From Fertoeibacter niger (lineage in GTDB: Bacteria > Pseudomonadota > Alphaproteobacteria > Rhodobacterales > Rhodobacteraceae), in NCBI RefSeq assembly GCF_009380135.2, contig NZ_WHUT02000004.1, positions 124,001 to 188,000 of the forward strand: a DNA stretch of 64,000 nucleotides, written 5' to 3'. This document shows, piece by piece, positions 18,028 through 27,594 of the stretch. How positions within the stretch are numbered: position 1 is the stretch's first letter; each line of letters opens with the position of its first letter. The notes under the pieces are model-generated. The model had not been told where the DNA came from. It made no database searches and saw only the letters and a list, made by a program, of their open reading frames with translations. Both the position numbers and the translations under genes were made by a program.

Positions 18028-18906
18028 ATGGCCTATCTTCCCTTCCCCGATGTGGCGCCCGAGATTTTCTCGGTTGATCTGTTCGGTGTCACGCTGGCGC
18101 TGCGCTGGTATGCGCTGGCCTATATCGCCGGGCTGCTGATCGGCTGGCGGCTGATCCTGCGGCTGTTGCGCGATGCGCGGCTGTGGCCGGGTGGCCCGCC
18201 GATGACCGCCGATCAGGTGGAACGGCTGCTGACCTGGGTGATCCTGGGCGTGGTTCTGGGTGGGCGGCTGGGCTATGTGCTGTTCTACCAGCCCGGCTAT
18301 TATCTGGCCAACCCGCGTGAGATCTTGTGGGTGTGGGAGGGCGGCATGGCCTTTCACGGCGGCTTTCTGGGCGTCGTGGTGGCAGCCTATGTCTTTTGCC
18401 GACGCGAAGGCATTCCCATGCTGTCAGCCGCCGATCTGATGGCAGTGGCGACGCCCCCCGGCCTGCTGCTGGGCCGTCTGGCGAATTTCATCAATGCCGA
18501 GCTGTGGGGCCGCCCCACCAGCATGCCCTGGGGCGTGGCCTTTCCGGGTGAGGCGGCGCAGACCTGTCCCGGCGTCGTGGGCATCTGCGCCCGTCACCCC
18601 TCGCAGCTTTATGAGGCGGGGCTGGAGGGGCTGCTGCTGGGCGCGGTGCTGCTGTGGCTGATCTACAGCCGGGGCTGGCTGCGCTGGCCGGGGGCCATCG
18701 CGGGCCTGTTCTTTGCCGGCTATGGCGCGGCGCGGTTCCTGGTGGAGTTTTTCCGCCAGCCCGATGCGCAATTCGTGACCGAAGGCAACCCGCTGGGCCT
18801 TGCATGGCAGATCGGCGGCTGGGGGCTGACGCAGGGGCAGGCGCTGTCGCTGCCGATGATCGCCGTCGGGGTCTGGTTCATCCTGCGGGCGCGACGGGTG
18901 GCATGA
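18028..18906 (+). CDS. lgt: Prolipoprotein diacylglyceryl transferase
   Basis: A 292-residue inner-membrane enzyme with about seven helices that transfers diacylglycerol to the lipobox cysteine of prolipoproteins. Signatures: the [10 protein letters not shown] first helix, [12 protein letters not shown] (about 108-119) with the catalytic histidine-glycine motif, and [22 protein letters not shown] (about 150-171). The final helix is followed by midA in an ATGA overlap. Its substrates include the lipoproteins in the sdh operon and the lytic transglycosylase of this window. Confidence 0.96.
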   Translation: MAYLPFPDVAPEIFSVDLFGVTLALRWYALAYIAGLLIGWRLILRLLRDARLWPGGPPMTADQVERLLTWVILGVVLGGRLGYVLFYQPGYYLANPREILWVWEGGMAFHGGFLGVVVAAYVFCRREGIPMLSAADLMAVATPPGLLLGRLANFINAELWGRPTSMPWGVAFPGEAAQTCPGVVGICARHPSQLYEAGLEGLLLGAVLLWLIYSRGWLRWPGAIAGLFFAGYGAARFLVEFFRQPDAQFVTEGNPLGLAWQIGGWGLTQGQALSLPMIAVGVWFILRARRVA

Positions 18907-19964
18907 CGCCGCTGGCGGCCCTTCTGGCGCGGCGGATCAAGGCCACCGGGCCGATGACGCTGGCCGATTACATGGCCGAATGCCTGCTGCACCCCGACCA
19001 CGGCTATTACACCACGCGCGCCCCCTTTGGCGCTGCGGGCGATTTCACCACCGCGCCGGAAATCAGCCAGATGTTCGGCGAATTGCTGGGGCTATGTCTG
19101 GCGCAAGCCTGGCAGGATCAGGGCGCACCGGCCCGGTTCACGCTGGCCGAGATCGGCCCGGGGCGCGGCACGCTGATGGCCGATGCCCTGCGCGCCACCC
19201 GCGCCGTTCCCGGGTTTCACGCGGGCGCAAAGGTGGTGCTGGTCGAGGCGTCAGCCACCCTGCGCGCCCGGCAAAAGGCCACATTGGCCGGGCACCCCGC
19301 GCACTGGCTGAACAGTGCCGCGGAACTGCCCGACGCCCCTCTGTTCCTGATCGCCAACGAGTTTTTCGATGCCCTGCCGATCCGCCAGTTCCAACGCAGC
19401 GGTGCGGGCTGGTGCGAGCGGATGGTGGGCCTGTCGGGCGAGATGCTGACCTTCGGTCTGTCGGCCACCGCGCCTCTGGCGCTGCTGGCGCACCGGCTGG
19501 CCGATACAAGCGACGGCGACGTGGTGGAACATTGCCCCGCCGCTGCCCCGGTCATGGCCGCGATTGCCGCCCGCATCGCCGCGCATGGCGGGGCCGCACT
19601 GATCATCGACTATGGCGGCTGGCATTCGCTGGGCGACACGTTGCAGGCGGTGCAGGCGCATGCCTTTGCCGACCCGCTGGCCGCACCGGGCAAGGCTGAC
19701 CTGACCGCACATGTCGATTTCGCCGCCCTTGCCGCCGCCGCCGCCCCATGCCGCACGGCCCCGCTGATCGGGCAGGGCCTGCTGCTGGAACGCCTTGGCA
19801 TCGCGCAGCGGGCCGACCGGCTGGCGCGCAATCTGGCCGGTGCGGCGCTTGAAAGCCATCTGGCCGCATATCGGCGCTTGACCCACCCGCAGGAAATGGG
19901 AACGCTGTTCAAGGCGCTGGCGGTGCATCCTGCCGCCAGTCCGCCGCCACCGGGGTTCGACTGA
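18903..19964 (+). CDS. MidA/NDUFAF7-type SAM-dependent methyltransferase
   Basis: 353 residues from ATG 18903, which overlaps the lgt stop. The family opening is [20 protein letters not shown]. The SAM-binding segment is [22 protein letters not shown] (about 78-99), and [17 protein letters not shown] follows near 150. NDUFAF7 methylates an arginine of the complex I 49-kDa subunit in mitochondria, so assembly of NADH dehydrogenase is the likely role; this is inference for the bacterial protein. Middle gene of lgt-midA-pgeF. Confidence 0.9.
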   Translation: MTPLAALLARRIKATGPMTLADYMAECLLHPDHGYYTTRAPFGAAGDFTTAPEISQMFGELLGLCLAQAWQDQGAPARFTLAEIGPGRGTLMADALRATRAVPGFHAGAKVVLVEASATLRARQKATLAGHPAHWLNSAAELPDAPLFLIANEFFDALPIRQFQRSGAGWCERMVGLSGEMLTFGLSATAPLALLAHRLADTSDGDVVEHCPAAAPVMAAIAARIAAHGGAALIIDYGGWHSLGDTLQAVQAHAFADPLAAPGKADLTAHVDFAALAAAAAPCRTAPLIGQGLLLERLGIAQRADRLARNLAGAALESHLAAYRRLTHPQEMGTLFKALAVHPAASPPPPGFD

Positions 19965-20716
19965 TGCTTGAAATTGTCACCGCAGACGCCCTGGCCCCGC
20001 TGCGCCACGGGTTCTTCACCCGCAAGGGCGGGGCATCTTCGGGCATTTTCAAGGGCTTGAACTGCGGCACCGGCAGCTCTGACCTGGCCGAGGCTGTGGC
20101 GATCAACCGCGCCCGGGTGGCCGCCGCGATGGATGTGTCGCCCGATCATCTGGCCGGGGTGCATCAGGTGCATTCCGCCGATGTGCTGCATGTCACCACG
20201 CCCGGCGCCGCCCGCCCGCGCGCCGATGCCATGGTCACGGCCACGCCGGGGCTTGCCCTGTCGGTGCTGACCGCCGATTGCCAGCCCGTGCTGTTCGCCG
20301 ATGCGGGCGCGGGCGTGATCGGCGCGGCCCATGCCGGCTGGCGCGGCACCCGCGACGGCGTGCTGGAGGCGACGGTCGAGGCGATGATTGCCCTTGGCGC
20401 GCGGCGCGCGGCCATCAGCGCGGTGATCGGCCCCTGCATCAGCCAGCCCGCCTATGAGGTGGGCCCGGAATTTGTCGAAACCTTTCTGGATGAAGACCCC
20501 GCCTCGGCCCGTTTCTTTGCGGGCGGGAACGGCGACCGCGCGCTGTTCGATCTGCCGGGCTATGGCCTGCACCGGCTGCGCGCGGCGGGAATCGGTCAGG
20601 CCGAATGGACGCGCCATTGCACCTACCGCGATGCCGAACGGTTCTTTTCCTTCCGCCGCGCCACCCATGCCGGTGAGGCCGATTATGGCAGGCTGATCTC
20701 GGTTATCCGCCTCTAG
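19964..20716 (+). CDS. pgeF: Peptidoglycan editing factor / YfiH-type multicopper-like hydrolase
   Basis: 250 residues of the YfiH/laccase-domain family. The zinc/copper residues lie in GVHQVHSADV (about 65-74), LTADCQPVLF (about 100-109), HAGWRGTRDGV (about 122-132), and GPCISQPAYEVGPEF. Members remove mis-incorporated L-Ser from UDP-MurNAc in E. coli and act on purine nucleosides in other bacteria. The start codon overlaps the midA stop by one base, making this the third gene of the operon. Confidence 0.93.
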   Translation: MLEIVTADALAPLRHGFFTRKGGASSGIFKGLNCGTGSSDLAEAVAINRARVAAAMDVSPDHLAGVHQVHSADVLHVTTPGAARPRADAMVTATPGLALSVLTADCQPVLFADAGAGVIGAAHAGWRGTRDGVLEATVEAMIALGARRAAISAVIGPCISQPAYEVGPEFVETFLDEDPASARFFAGGNGDRALFDLPGYGLHRLRAAGIGQAEWTRHCTYRDAERFFSFRRATHAGEADYGRLISVIRL

Positions 20717-20924
20717 GACACGCCAGCGCCGCATTTCAAAACAACCTGTGGTTATGTTCCTTTCCGAAATAATGGTTTACGCTGCGTTAACCTGAAGTGG
20801 CTCCCGGCGCGAAATTTTTTGGAAACCATGTTTACGCGCAGGTAATGGCCAATCGCCGCCGCAATGCACCGGCATTCTGTGTTCAAGGCCAATGAGCCAA
20901 CAGATACGGAACGAGGGACAGACC

Positions 20925-21077
20925 ATGAAAAAAGATCACCGCTGGATGAAATCCGCCGTCGCCGCAGCCGAAAACATGCAGGTTGCCCTGCCGTTCCAGC
21001 GTGGCAGCAAGACGCGCCCCGCCGCGCTGAAAGCCGCCCCGGCCCCGGTAAAGCAGCGCGCCATCGCCGCCCGCTGA
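20925..21077 (+). CDS. Small basic protein of 50 residues
   Basis: Starts MKKDHRWMKSAVAAAENM at ATG 20925 behind a GAGGGACA ribosome site; a start at 20892 is less well placed. The chain is short and basic, with an LPFQRGSK motif in the middle and an Ala/Pro/Lys tail (AAPAPVKQRAIAAR). There is no membrane helix. The ribosome site and the strong terminator just behind it argue that it is real. Function unknown. Confidence 0.6.
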   Translation: MKKDHRWMKSAVAAAENMQVALPFQRGSKTRPAALKAAPAPVKQRAIAAR

Positions 21078-21091
21078 ACCACGCCACTATC

Positions 21092-21133
21092 ATGCAGAAG
21101 GGTCGGAGAGTGCCCTCTCCGACCCTTCTGCAT
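21092..21133. terminator. 19-bp perfect hairpin between convergent genes
   Basis: Arms 21092-21110 (ATGCAGAAGGGTCGGAGAG) and 21115-21133 are perfectly complementary around a 4-base loop TGCC. It sits between the 50-residue gene and the convergent lrp gene and would fold on either transcript. There is no long T-run, but the stem is the longest perfect one I saw in the window. It probably serves as a bidirectional terminator. Confidence 0.75.
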
Positions 21134-21147
21134 TCCGGCAACCGGTG

Positions 21148-21648
21148 TCAGGCGTTGCGGTTCAGCCGCGCTTCCAGCACATCGAACGGCACGCCGGGCA
21201 TATCCTTGGCGCATCGGATCACGAGGCTGGTCTTGACCGAGGCCACATTCGCCGCCGCCGTCAGCTGTTCCGTCAGGAAGTTCTGAAAGGTTGACAGATC
21301 CGGCGCCACGCATTTCAAAATGAAATCAATCTCGCCGTTCAGCATGTGGCATTCGCGCACCAGCGACCACTCGCGGCAGCGTTTCTCGAACGCCGACAGA
21401 TCGGCCTCGGCCTGGCTTTGCAGCCGCACCATGGCAAACACCTGCACCTCGAACCCCAGCTCGCGCGGGTCAATGTCGGCGTGATAGCCGCGGATATACC
21501 CCGCTTCTTCCAGGGTGCGCACACGGCGCAGGCAGGGCGGCGCCGATATGCCCACCCTTTTGGCAAGCTCCACATTGGTCATGCGGCCATCGGCCTGCAA
21601 TTCGGCCAGAATGTGCCTGTCGATAGGATCAAGTTTCGATCCGGCCAT
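21148..21648 (-). CDS. Lrp/AsnC family transcriptional regulator
   Basis: 166 residues from ATG 21648 (MAGSKLDPIDRHILAELQADGR). The N-terminal helix-turn-helix is at about 12-62 (NVELAKRVGISAPPCLRRVRTLEEAGYIRGY) and the RAM ligand-binding domain covers about 75-150 (VQVFAMVRLQSQAEADL ... GEIDFILKCVA). The family senses amino acids and binds dyad DNA as octamers. It diverges from trxB, with 185 bases between the starts that contain a TGCGCAA/TTGCGCA dyad, a likely operator. The target genes are not known from sequence. Confidence 0.93.
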   Translation of the reverse strand: MAGSKLDPIDRHILAELQADGRMTNVELAKRVGISAPPCLRRVRTLEEAGYIRGYHADIDPRELGFEVQVFAMVRLQSQAEADLSAFEKRCREWSLVRECHMLNGEIDFILKCVAPDLSTFQNFLTEQLTAAANVASVKTSLVIRCAKDMPGVPFDVLEARLNRNA

Positions 21649-21692
21649 GCCGCTCTCCCTGTTCGCGCAGACGTTACGATTTTCACCTGATC

Positions 21693-21720
21693 TGCGCAAT
21701 ATTATTTCGCGTTTGCGCAA
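21693..21720. promoter_or_regulatory. Dyad candidate operator between lrp and trxB
   Basis: TGCGCAA at 21693-21699 and TTGCGCA at 21713-21719 form a 7-bp inverted repeat with a 13-base AT-rich spacer; 21713-21720 is itself the palindrome TTGCGCAA. Position and symmetry fit autoregulation by the Lrp-type protein and control of trxB. Confidence 0.45.
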
Positions 21721-21806
21721 GATTTTGTCGCTTCTGTTACGGCAATCGGTGCATGGCCGCAACCCGCCTTTGGGGCTTTCCGCCCTGTGATGCAGCGCCT
21801 ATATGA

Positions 21807-22775
<969 letters not shown>

Positions 22776-22843
22776 CCGCAAGGATTGACGCGTGCGGAAA
22801 ACGCAGGATAAATTTTCCGTCAGCAGCGATGGGATTTTAACCG

Positions 22844-23959
22844 ATGTCCGAAATTGTCCGCCTGTCTCCCGGCGATCCTGCGCCATACTTTACCCAGCGA
22901 TCGTCCGTGAATCCGCGCTATGCGCTCGACACAGCTGCCGGCCGGTATCTGGTGCTGTGCTTTTACCACTCTGCGGCGCATCCGGCGGCGCAGCGGGCAC
23001 TGGCGGCAGCTCATGCGCGACCCGACATTTTCAACGACGATTTCGCATGCTTTTTCGGCATATCCACCGATCCCGAGGATGAATCCGCCGCCCGCGTTGC
23101 CAACAGGTTTCCGGGCTACCGCCACATCTATGATTTTGATCTGAAGGCCAGTCGGCTTTACGGGGCGGTGCCGGTCGATCCCGCGGCATCGGCGCGCCTT
23201 GCGCTCTGGGTCATCACCGACCCCACGCTGCGCGTGATCGACATCGTCCACTTCACCGCCGACGGCAGCGACTTTGCGCGTCTGATGGCCCGTCTCGACG
23301 CGCTTCCGCCGCCACACCGTTTTGCCGGCATGCCACTTCAGGCCCCGATCCTGTATCTGCCCCGCGTGTTCGAGCCTGAGTTCTGCAAAACGCTTATGGA
23401 TATCTATGATGCCCAAGGCGGCGAAATGTCGGGCTTCATGCGGCAGATCGACGGCAAGACAGTCGGCTTGCATGACAAGAACCACAAGGTCCGCCGCGAT
23501 GTGAACCTCAGCGATGCCGATCTCATCGCCCAGACCCAGCGCCGGATCCTGCGGCGGGTCGTGCCCGAGATCGCCAAGGTGCATCAGTTCCAGGTCACGC
23601 GGATGGAACGCTACCTCGTGGCCTGCTATGATGCCGCAGAAGGTGGTCATTTCGCGCCACACCGCGACAATACGACACTGGGCACCGCGCACCGCCGCTT
23701 CGCCGTATCGATCAACCTCAACGACGATTTCGAGGGCGGCGAAGTGTCCTTCCCCGAATATGGGCCGCAGGGTTTCAAGGCCCCGCCGGGTGGTGCAGTG
23801 GTGTTTTCCTGCTCGCTGCTGCACAAGGTCAGCCGGGTAACGGCGGGGCGCCGCTACGCATTTTTGCCATTCCTCTACGATGATGCCGCCGCTGAATTGC
23901 GCAAGGCCAACCTGGACGCGGTTCAACTCGCACCCGCCACGGACGCCACGCGCGGTTGA
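22844..23959 (+). CDS. Fusion: peroxiredoxin-like domain plus 2OG-Fe(II) oxygenase
   Basis: 371 residues. The N-terminal part (about 5-155) has the order of an AhpC/TSA thioredoxin fold: LSPGDPAPYFTQRS, then LVLCFYHSAAHPAAQRAL, FFGISTDPEDE and a VIDIVHF strand. The usual peroxidatic cysteine after FY is absent (Ala-48/49), so this part should not be a working peroxidase. The C-terminal part (about 165-345) is a prolyl-4-hydroxylase-like dioxygenase: iron ligands H273, D275 (APHRD) and H327 (LLHKV), and 2-oxoglutarate arginine near 336 (GRRYAF). The substrate is unknown. A redox-sensing or protein-binding role for the first domain is only a guess. Confidence 0.8.
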   Translation: MSEIVRLSPGDPAPYFTQRSSVNPRYALDTAAGRYLVLCFYHSAAHPAAQRALAAAHARPDIFNDDFACFFGISTDPEDESAARVANRFPGYRHIYDFDLKASRLYGAVPVDPAASARLALWVITDPTLRVIDIVHFTADGSDFARLMARLDALPPPHRFAGMPLQAPILYLPRVFEPEFCKTLMDIYDAQGGEMSGFMRQIDGKTVGLHDKNHKVRRDVNLSDADLIAQTQRRILRRVVPEIAKVHQFQVTRMERYLVACYDAAEGGHFAPHRDNTTLGTAHRRFAVSINLNDDFEGGEVSFPEYGPQGFKAPPGGAVVFSCSLLHKVSRVTAGRRYAFLPFLYDDAAAELRKANLDAVQLAPATDATRG

Positions 23960-24143
23960 TGCAGGGCCAACAGGGCTTTTTTCGCCTGTCCTGCGCTGTC
24001 ATGCATGCCGCACATGGCGGCATTTTCAGCATTCACAGCAGAAAAATACCTTGCGACGCTTGAATTGCGTAGCCATGGCAGGATAAGCCCGCGCACAGCC
24101 GGGGGTGACCCCACGACCATTTCCCACAGAGGCGTATCTGTCG

Positions 24144-25850
24144 ATGTCCCTTCCCAACCATGCACCCATTCCCGAACTGTTCGTTTCCGCCGAGTCCGCG
24201 CAAAAGCTGAAGCTCGAGGCGGGCAACCTGCCCTCCTGGGATCTGACCGCGCGGCAGGTCTGTGACCTTGAACTCTTGATGAATGGCGGCTTCTTTCCGC
24301 TGAAGGGCTTCCTGTCCGAGGCCGATTACAACGGCGTCGTTGACAACATGCGCACCGCCGACGGCACGCTGTGGCCGATGCCGGTCACGCTGGACGTGTC
24401 GGAAAAATTCGCCGAAGGCATCGCGCCGGGCCAGGACATCGCGCTGCGCGATGCCGAGGGCGTCATTCTGGCGATCATGTCGGTGTCGGACAAATGGGTG
24501 CCCAACAAGGCGCATGAGGCCGAACAGGTCTTTGGTGCCGACGATCTGGCGCATCCTGCGGTGAACTATCTGCACAACACGGCGGGCAAAGTCTATCTGG
24601 GCGGCCCGGTCACTGGCATCCAGCAGCCCGTGCATTACGATTTCAAGGCCCGCCGCGACACGCCCAACGAACTGCGCGCCTTCTTCCGCAAGATGGGCTG
24701 GCGCCGTGTGGTGGCCTTCCAGACCCGCAACCCGCTGCACCGCGCGCATCAGGAACTGACATTCCGCGCCGCGCGCGAAGCGCAGGCCAACCTGCTGATC
24801 CATCCGGTCGTCGGCATGACCAAACCCGGCGACGTGGACCATTTCACCCGCGTGCGCTGCTATGAGGCGGTGCTGGACCAGTATCCGGCGTCCACCACCC
24901 ACCTGTCGCTCCTGAACCTCGCGATGCGCATGGGTGGCCCGCGCGAGGCCTTGTGGCATGCGATCATCCGCAAGAACCACGGCTTGACCCATTTCATCGT
25001 GGGCCGCGACCATGCCGGCCCCGGCAAGAACAGCCAGGGCAAGGATTTTTACGACCCCTACGCCGCACAGGAACTGGTTGCACAGCATCAGGCCGAGATC
25101 GGCATCGAGATGGTCGATTTCAAACAGATGGTCTATGTGTCTGAAAAGGCACAATACTTCCCGGTAGACGAGATCCCCGAGGGCACATCGGTGCTGGATA
25201 TCTCCGGCACCGAACTGCGCCGCCGCCTGCGCGAAGGGCTGGAGATCCCCGAATGGTTCTCTTTCCCTGCCGTGGTCAAGGAATTGCGCCGCACATCGCC
25301 CGCACGGTCGAAACAGGGCTTCACCGTGTTCTTCACTGGCCTTTCCGGTTCCGGCAAATCCACCATCGCCAATGCGCTGATGGTGAAGCTGATGGAAATG
25401 GGCGGCCGTCCGGTCACGCTCTTGGATGGTGACGTGGTGCGCAAGCACCTGTCATCCGAACTTGGCTTTTCCAAGGAACACCGCGACATCAACATCAAGC
25501 GCATCGGCTATGTCGCGTCGGAAATCACCAAGAACGGCGGCATCGCCATCTGCGCCCCGATCGCGCCCTACACCGCCACCCGCCGCGCCGTGCGCGAGAT
25601 GATCGAGGCTTACGGCGCCTTCATCGAGGTGCATGTGGCAACCTCGGTCGAGGAATGCGAACGCCGTGACCGCAAGGGCCTGTATAAACTGGCCCGCGAA
25701 GGCAAGATCAAGGAATTCACCGGCATTTCCGACCCCTACGAGGCCCCGACCAAGGCCGAACTGGTGGTCGATACCGAGAATGTCAGCGTGGACCATTGCG
25801 CGCATCAGGTGATCCTGAAGCTGGAATCCATGGGCCTGATCGCCGGCTGA
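24144..25850 (+). CDS. Bifunctional sulfate adenylyltransferase / APS kinase
   Basis: 568 residues from ATG 24144 (MSLPNHAPIPELF). The first two thirds are ATP sulfurylase: FQTRNPLHRAHQEL near 198 carries the QxRNPxHxxH catalytic motif, followed by HFIVGRDHAGPGKN. The last third (about 390-568) is APS kinase: GLSGSGKSTIANAL Walker A and DGDVVRKHLS. It makes PAPS from sulfate and two ATP for cysteine synthesis or sulfotransfer, for example by sulfotransferase-like proteins such as the one at 3546. A strong terminator follows. Confidence 0.96.
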   Translation: MSLPNHAPIPELFVSAESAQKLKLEAGNLPSWDLTARQVCDLELLMNGGFFPLKGFLSEADYNGVVDNMRTADGTLWPMPVTLDVSEKFAEGIAPGQDIALRDAEGVILAIMSVSDKWVPNKAHEAEQVFGADDLAHPAVNYLHNTAGKVYLGGPVTGIQQPVHYDFKARRDTPNELRAFFRKMGWRRVVAFQTRNPLHRAHQELTFRAAREAQANLLIHPVVGMTKPGDVDHFTRVRCYEAVLDQYPASTTHLSLLNLAMRMGGPREALWHAIIRKNHGLTHFIVGRDHAGPGKNSQGKDFYDPYAAQELVAQHQAEIGIEMVDFKQMVYVSEKAQYFPVDEIPEGTSVLDISGTELRRRLREGLEIPEWFSFPAVVKELRRTSPARSKQGFTVFFTGLSGSGKSTIANALMVKLMEMGGRPVTLLDGDVVRKHLSSELGFSKEHRDINIKRIGYVASEITKNGGIAICAPIAPYTATRRAVREMIEAYGAFIEVHVATSVEECERRDRKGLYKLAREGKIKEFTGISDPYEAPTKAELVVDTENVSVDHCAHQVILKLESMGLIAG

Positions 25851-25865
25851 TCAGCATCACATGAC

Positions 25866-25898
25866 AAAAGCCGCCACCCGCAGGGGTGGCGGCTTTTT
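25866..25898 (+). terminator. Strong Rho-independent terminator after the sulfate activation gene
   Basis: A 14-bp perfect stem (25866-25879 with 25884-25897) closes a GCAG loop and ends in TTTTT. It also faces the convergent DUF1150 gene. Confidence 0.9.
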
Positions 25899-25936
25899 GC
25901 TGCGTGGTGGCCAGCGGCTGCGGCCCGGTCAGCCTC

Positions 25937-26164
25937 TCAATGCACGTTCACCGGGGCCAGATCATTCTGCCGCGCCAGCGCAAAGGCCATCGCGCGGTCT
26001 TTCACCAGCGCCAGCCGGGCCCCGTCGGACCGGTGCAGCGAGTAAAGCACTTCGATCCCCTCGACCTGATCCTGCACATCCTGCGGCAGATCGGCCACCG
26101 CCACGCTGCGCACATAAACGATGCCGGCGGGCACTTCGGGCATGTTGGTGTATTTCGTGTTCAT
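25937..26164 (-). CDS. DUF1150 family protein
   Basis: 75 residues (MNTKYTNMPEVPAGIVYVRSV ... ), matching the DUF1150 family in length and in VRSVAVADLPQDVQDQVEGIEVLYSLHRSDG. The start is decided by the ribosome site: AGGAG at 26171-26175 lies 6 bases from ATG 26164 but directly abuts the earlier ATG 26170. That AGGAG overlaps the TAG stop of hsp20, so the two genes are coupled. Function unknown. The fixed pairing with a small heat-shock protein suggests a chaperone-related role. Confidence 0.85.
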   Translation of the reverse strand: MNTKYTNMPEVPAGIVYVRSVAVADLPQDVQDQVEGIEVLYSLHRSDGARLALVKDRAMAFALARQNDLAPVNVH

Positions 26165-26173
26165 CGCCATCTC

Positions 26174-26596
26174 CTATCCTTTGCTGCCACGTCCGATGGG
26201 GATGCGTTGCACCACCACATCAGGCACGGCGCGGTGCAGATCAATGTGCAACAGCCCGTGTTCCATCATCGCCCCGGCCACATCGACACCCTCGGCCAGC
26301 ACGAAACTGCGCTGAAACGCCCGGCCCGCGATGCCCCGGTGCAGAAACACCCGGTTTCCGTCATCCTCGGGTTGCCTGCCGCGGATCACCAGCTGGCGGT
26401 CCTCGACCGTGATCGCCACGTCATCCTCGCGGAACCCGGCCACCGCCAGGGTGATGCGATAGGCGTTTTCCGCCACCGCCTCGATGTTGAACGGCGGATA
26501 ACCCTCGCCCGCCGTCTTTGCCGTGCGTTCGACCAGCCGTTCCAGCTGCTCGAACCCCAGAAGGTAGGGGTGGCCCCCGAAATTCAGTTTCGTCAT
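26174..26596 (-). CDS. Small heat-shock protein, Hsp20/IbpA type
   Basis: 140 residues from ATG 26596. The N-terminus (MTKLNFGGHPYLLGFEQLERLVERTAK) is the IbpA-like opening, the alpha-crystallin domain covers about 38-130 (YPPFNIEAVAENAYRITLAVAGF ... RQLVIRGRQPEDDGNRVFLHRGIAGRAFQRSF), and the GLLHIDL motif ends the fold. It binds unfolding proteins without ATP and passes them to ClpB/DnaK. No RpoH promoter is clear upstream. Confidence 0.92.
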   Translation of the reverse strand: MTKLNFGGHPYLLGFEQLERLVERTAKTAGEGYPPFNIEAVAENAYRITLAVAGFREDDVAITVEDRQLVIRGRQPEDDGNRVFLHRGIAGRAFQRSFVLAEGVDVAGAMMEHGLLHIDLHRAVPDVVVQRIPIGRGSKG

Positions 26597-26830
26597 TCCG
26601 ACTTGCCCTTGATGAAAGCGACATATCGCAGCCGGGCCCCATGACGGGCACCCGCAACACAGCATATGGGGAATGCGCCTGCGCTGCACAAGGGTTGCAT
26701 GCCAAGGCCACCAATGCAGGCAAGACCACGGGGCGAAACTGCGGCACAAATGCAGAAATCTTCCCGCATCAGCAGAAAATCGCTATATTTCCATGCACTG
26801 CCAGATCCGACTCATACACCGAGCCCCGCC

Positions 26831-27049
26831 ATGAACGCGCCAACCGAACTCAACTTCGAAGAGATGCTGCGCATCCGGCTGGGTGTGCTGCGGCGAGAGC
26901 ACCGCGATCTTGACGATGCGATTCACGCGCTGGAAACGGCGGCGCGGGGCGACCAGCTGACGCTGCGGCGGTTGAAAAAGCAGAAACTGGCGCTGAAAGA
27001 CCAGATCGTGAAGATCGAGGATCAGCTTATCCCCGACATCATCGCCTGA
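26831..27049 (+). CDS. YdcH (DUF465) family small coiled-coil protein
   Basis: 72 residues from ATG 26831. A helical hairpin ([49 protein letters not shown]) with the HRDLDxAI signature of DUF465. Function unknown. It precedes purE by 59 bases on the same strand and may share its transcript. Confidence 0.88.
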   Translation: MNAPTELNFEEMLRIRLGVLRREHRDLDDAIHALETAARGDQLTLRRLKKQKLALKDQIVKIEDQLIPDIIA

Positions 27050-27108
27050 ACCTTGCCCCTGCCCGCCCCGCCGCTATAGTGCCGCCCTCTGGGCATAGGG
27101 GGCAGCGC

Positions 27109-27594
27109 ATGGCGCCAGTTGTGGGAATCATCATGGGAAGCCAGTCCGACTGGCCAACGATGAAAGAGGCATCGGTTCTCCTCGACAGCCTCGGCGTGGC
27201 ATGGGAGGCAAAGATCGTCTCGGCCCACCGCACGCCCGACCGGCTCTGGGCCTACGGCAAGACGGCGGTGGAGCGTGGCTTGCAGGTCATCATCGCAGGT
27301 GCCGGCGGGGCCGCGCATCTGCCCGGCATGATGGCCTCCAAAACCCGGCTGCCGGTCATCGGCGTGCCGGTGCAGACCAAGGCGCTGTCGGGCGTCGACA
27401 GCCTTTATTCCATCCTGCAGATGCCGCGCGGCTTTCCCGTGGCCACCATGGCCATCGGTGCGGCAGGTGCTGTCAATGCCGGGCTGATGGCGGCGGGCAT
27501 CCTTGCGCTGAACGACGCAGCCTTGGCCGCCCGGCTGGACGCGTGGCGCGCGGCCCTCAGCGCCTCGATCCCCGAGGAACCGCAGGATGACTGA
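27109..27594 (+). CDS. purE: N5-carboxyaminoimidazole ribonucleotide mutase
   Basis: A 161-residue class I PurE that rearranges N5-CAIR to CAIR in purine synthesis. It has the signature [13 protein letters not shown] near residue 7, the active-site [16 protein letters not shown] near 44, and [14 protein letters not shown] near 70. Start ATG 27109; the ten residues in front in the open frame are not conserved. It overlaps purK by 8 bases, consistent with the two acting in sequence. Confidence 0.96.
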   Translation: MAPVVGIIMGSQSDWPTMKEASVLLDSLGVAWEAKIVSAHRTPDRLWAYGKTAVERGLQVIIAGAGGAAHLPGMMASKTRLPVIGVPVQTKALSGVDSLYSILQMPRGFPVATMAIGAAGAVNAGLMAAGILALNDAALAARLDAWRAALSASIPEEPQDD

